From contig NZ_CP055153.1 of assembly GCF_014075995.1 (NCBI RefSeq), forward strand, positions 4,650,001-4,714,000: a stretch of 64,000 nt of DNA, written 5' to 3'. The notes below the pieces were generated by a model, which searched no databases, was not told where the DNA came from, and saw only the letters and a list, made by a program, of their open reading frames with translations. Both the position numbers and the translations under genes were made by a program. Positions 62,601 through 64,000 of this stretch are shown piece by piece; positions within the stretch are counted from its first letter, which is position 1, and every line of letters begins with the position of its first letter. This DNA comes from Adhaeribacter radiodurans. Lineage in GTDB: Bacteria > Bacteroidota > Bacteroidia > Cytophagales > Hymenobacteraceae.

Positions 62601-62998
62601 ACAGCCAGGAACAAAATCCAACTATTCAATACACACAACCCGGAAAGTATCTGGTAACCTTACAAGTAACTAATCAATACGGCTGCCTGGATTCCCTTAC
62701 CCAAACCGTGGAGATTAAGTATTTGGACTACATCCGGCAGTGGCAGGAAAGCGATATTCTGGTCTATCCTATTCCTACTTATGATTTTTTAACAATTGCT
62801 ATCTCCGAAGGAATTGATGCTACGCAAGGGCTGACTATTAGCCTGGTGAATGTTGTTGGCCAGCAGGTATTAGATAAAGTAACGTACCAAAATGGTAAAC
62901 AGGCCTTCGACTTACGTAATCTGGCTAATGGCATTTACTATTTACGGATTCAGGGCCAAGATGGGCTTATTACCCGCCGGGTGGAGGTATTACGATAA
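59693..62998 (+). CDS. S8 subtilisin-like serine peptidase with PKD and T9SS type A sorting domain
   Basis: 1101 residues. Signal peptide (ending WFASSAQ), a pro-region (about 40-145), then the S8 domain with catalytic Asp184 (IGILDTGTRLDHEDL), His237 (NAGGHGTFVSGIAAG) and Ser394 (VGGSSMASPLVAGAAGLL). A ~350-residue beta-rich region follows, then a PKD domain (about 930-1005, VGAKQWNWNFGNGTYSQEQNPTIQYTQPGKYLVTL) and a C-terminal type A sorting domain (about 1025-1101, DILVYPIPTYDFLTIAI ... NGIYYLRIQGQ). It is therefore secreted by the type IX system and either released or attached to the cell surface. A large secreted protease, substrates unknown. Confidence 0.94.
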   Translation: MITRFSFCFLVFFSVLSLNWFASSAQNLRSANQETTTARTQPKYLLIKLKPNSRSTGTPQRQASAPFNSLQQVLAQIKTTSYRPKFPETTTISNLKPGQVDLSLWYEVQFQNLKYSFPQLRRMLLSTGMVDQVEPVYVPEVLYQPNDPLADSVTGNQYYLKQIHAYKGWDTEKGDSTIVIGILDTGTRLDHEDLIKNLKHNYADPIDGVDNDNDGYIDNFTGWDTADNDNDANAGGHGTFVSGIAAGTPDNNTGMAGVGFNCRYLPIKVFSSDENGSFGGYEGIKYAADHGCQVINLSWGGENPYSQFEQDVINYAVINKNAIIVAAAGNTPKETFFYPASYENVLAVSSVDQNDVKVASQTFNYAIDLTAPGISISTTSSTGTNTYARVGGSSMASPLVAGAAGLLRKKFPNYTARQVAEHLRVTTDNIYAVGSNNTYLEKLGHGRLNVYQALTTAQPKAVRNTENTYDYQRIYAGNVLPIIGTFENVLTPTQSLIITLSSSSPYVSVIRSTYSAGAMGSLTSKTNTAQPFQVLISKDIPANQEVSFRYGFSDGTYTDYQYFTLLLNSNYVTLKTGDLDATVTSLGNIGFNGANLKQGESVIYKNFGQMLSEGGLLVGNSPEKVSDHLRTTPPESDEDFTITQGIRFVENSKRADEEAYGAFKDRYPRVGSVGVKVKQRAFAWQNTPYIILEYQLTNTTSEPLTNLHAGLFADWDIGDYTNNAAVWDSVTRTGYTFTPDKPEVYAGITLLTDQPPTTYAIRNPASGPEAVNLADGFSNTEKFRVISNSSRQNQNTEGSNNDVSQVVGGVLPNLLTGETTTVAFAILGAEALIDLKETAQAARAKYQLLKSGPVLVKQIDSVCQGETLIIRPTGGKNFKFYADSTGKQLLNTGPGFTIPPLQQATTYYISNVDSLYESPLTAMPIVPANSPARFAFSPNPVFPGANGRVHFTDQTVGAKQWNWNFGNGTYSQEQNPTIQYTQPGKYLVTLQVTNQYGCLDSLTQTVEIKYLDYIRQWQESDILVYPIPTYDFLTIAISEGIDATQGLTISLVNVVGQQVLDKVTYQNGKQAFDLRNLANGIYYLRIQGQDGLITRRVEVLR

Positions 62999-63029
62999 AT
63001 TTTAGAAATGATTTTGAGTACTATTTATC

Positions 63030-63620
63030 ATTGGAGTTTTTGCAAGTCACCAGATTTCGGTGCTAACTAGTTTGAGATTTCAAGTTTGCCTCGTGGCCTG
63101 TGGGCCTCGTTTGGCTGTTTCGGGCAGTTTAGCGAACCTTGGCTCGTTGCACACTGCGCCATGCTGCTTTGCCGCACCGGAACGCTAAAAGGCCCTAAAC
63201 AGCAAAACTGGTATTATTGCCAGTAGCTACCTGGCTCTTGAAATTAGGGACGAAAGGGTTAGATGATAGAATTAGTAAATTTCTCTTCTATTTTAATGAA
63301 ATACTCCACCTCGCGCAAGTGTTAAGCGAAGCGTCACTTGGGCGTAAGAACCCCAGTCAGTCTCCCGACTGACGTGAAATGGCCTGGTTTCCGCCAGTCG
63401 GGAGACTGGCATTTGTCTGTAAGTTACAAGTTTCGCTCTGCTAAGACTTGCGCTAGTAAGGTTAACAAAGACAGTAAAACGAAGACAAGTTAATTAACCT
63501 GCTTCATTTTCGGCCAAAGTAAGATCAACGTTAGCTATAAGCAACAATATTCCAGTTTGGTTATCGAGCACCTGCTAGGCCTCCGATGTCGAAAGCATTC
63601 CGCAGACGGAGTCAAGGAAA
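63030..63620 (+). repeat. Intergenic inverted-repeat element, copy C (rearranged and degraded)
   Basis: The left arm (63030 to about 63230) follows copy A in the same orientation: TTTGCCTCGTGGCC, TTTAGCGAACCTTGGCTCG, CACCGGAACGCTAAAAGGCC, then CAGCAAAACTGG. The right arm survives only as 63556-63620 (GAGCACCTGCTAGG, GAAAGCATTCCGCAGACGGA). The usual AT-rich centre with the CCCCTCC hairpin is absent and the interior instead holds an unrelated nested palindrome at 63310-63456. Confidence 0.75.
63310..63456. repeat. Nested palindromic element inside repeat copy C
   Basis: Outer arms are CTCGCGCAAGTGTTAAGCGA (from 63310) and CTAAGACTTGCGCTAG (to 63456), an imperfect inverted repeat. The inner arms CAGTCTCCCGACTG (63358-63371) and CAGTCGGGAGACTG (63395-63408) are a perfect 14-bp inverted repeat, and each arm is itself nearly palindromic. 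It looks like a REP/MITE-type unit distinct from the host repeat. Confidence 0.75.
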
Positions 63621-63632
63621 ACCACTTAAAAC

Positions 63633-63661
63633 AAAAAAGGCCCTCTTTCGAGAGCCTTTTT
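63633..63661 (-). terminator. acn: Rho-independent terminator of the aconitase gene
   Basis: CTCT-TTCG-AGAG forms a tight tetraloop hairpin extended by GG/CC and A5/T5 pairs around a two-base CC bulge. On the minus strand a T-run follows. It lies 26 bp past the aconitase stop. Confidence 0.8.
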
Positions 63662-63686
63662 AAATCTAAATTTACTAAACTACTTC

Positions 63687-63998
63687 TTAACCTTGCATGG
63701 GAGCGGGAGCGCTTTGCTCTTGCAACCGGATCAAGTTAAGGGCAGAACCGGCTTTGAACCAGGCAATCTGACCTTCGTTGTAAGTATGGAGTACTTCAAA
63801 GGTATTGGTAGTTCCATCAGCGTGATGCAATGCTACCTGCAATGATTTACCCGGAGCAAACTCGGTTAAACCTATAATGTCCAAGGTATCATCTTCCTGA
63901 ACCAGGTCGTAATCTTCTTTGTTCGCAAAGGTTAAAGCCAGCATACCTTGCTTTTTCAGGTTAGTTTCGTGAATACGGGCAAACGATTTTACCAGTAC
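63687..63998 (-). CDS. acn: Aconitate hydratase, C-terminal part
   Basis: The frame is open to the window edge; about 103 C-terminal residues are visible. [55 protein letters not shown] and the ending [15 protein letters not shown] are nearly the same as the C-terminal swivel domain of mitochondrial-type aconitases, including the conserved [16 protein letters not shown] block. The enzyme isomerises citrate and isocitrate in the TCA cycle. Start and cluster-binding Cys residues lie outside the window. Confidence 0.95.
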   Translation of the reverse strand, partial: VLVKSFARIHETNLKKQGMLALTFANKEDYDLVQEDDTLDIIGLTEFAPGKSLQVALHHADGTTNTFEVLHTYNEGQIAWFKAGSALNLIRLQEQSAPAPMQG

Positions 63999-64000
63999 GG

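Noticed and set aside
63310-63456. CRISPR array
   Set aside because: The repeated units are inverted, not direct, occur only twice, and have no uniform spacers.

Overview
The window looks like chromosome of a Bacteroidota bacterium, most likely order Cytophagales, family Hymenobacteraceae (Adhaeribacter-like). The evidence is a subtilase with a C-terminal type IX secretion sorting domain, two TonB-dependent receptors with carboxypeptidase-regulatory N-termini, many short-signal lipoproteins, few strong Shine-Dalgarno sites, and degenerate intergenic repeats of a kind I associate with this family. The genus is an inference from memory of these families, not a search. No rRNA, tRNA or CRISPR array was seen.

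Layout. 1-7.6 kb: end of a serine hydrolase, a lipoprotein, then a TonB receptor plus SGNH-hydrolase pair bracketed by two inverted ~580-bp non-coding repeat elements. 7.6-12.2 kb: a GMC oxidoreductase, a VOC protein followed by an attC-like hairpin, and an IS3-family (IS407-group) element with a 4-bp target duplication inside a second VOC gene. 12.4-18.9 kb: an ArsR/SRPBCC/DoxX operon with two operator-like repeats, DUF4256, SixA phosphatase, polyphosphate kinase and a membrane methyltransferase. 19.4-27.9 kb: small metabolic and regulatory genes separated by long hairpins, including a miniature solute-binding protein overlapping a CDF-like transporter. 28-31.6 kb: an M1 peptidase overlapping a lipoprotein diphosphatase.

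31.6-39.2 kb is the locus I find most interesting: an exported TPR-CHAT caspase-like protein, an exported M48-like metalloprotease with TPRs, a sigma-70 family factor and a membrane anti-sigma-like protein with extracytoplasmic TPRs. It looks like a proteolysis-controlled envelope signalling system. 40.6-49.0 kb is a seven-gene co-directional cluster: DUF2064 glycosyltransferase-like protein, Oar-like TonB receptor, YnjB-like binding protein, two permeases, ATPase and a radical SAM protein. Together these form a complete outer-to-inner membrane import route with two enzymes attached; the substrate is unknown.

49.5-64 kb: an AgcS-type symporter; a Nudix-fold regulator divergent from a five-part ThuA/PQQ-dehydrogenase/PKD/cytochrome c protein and a sugar isomerase, with two matching palindromes between them; PaaN; the T9SS subtilase; a third, rearranged copy of the intergenic repeat; and the C-terminus of aconitase running off the window edge.
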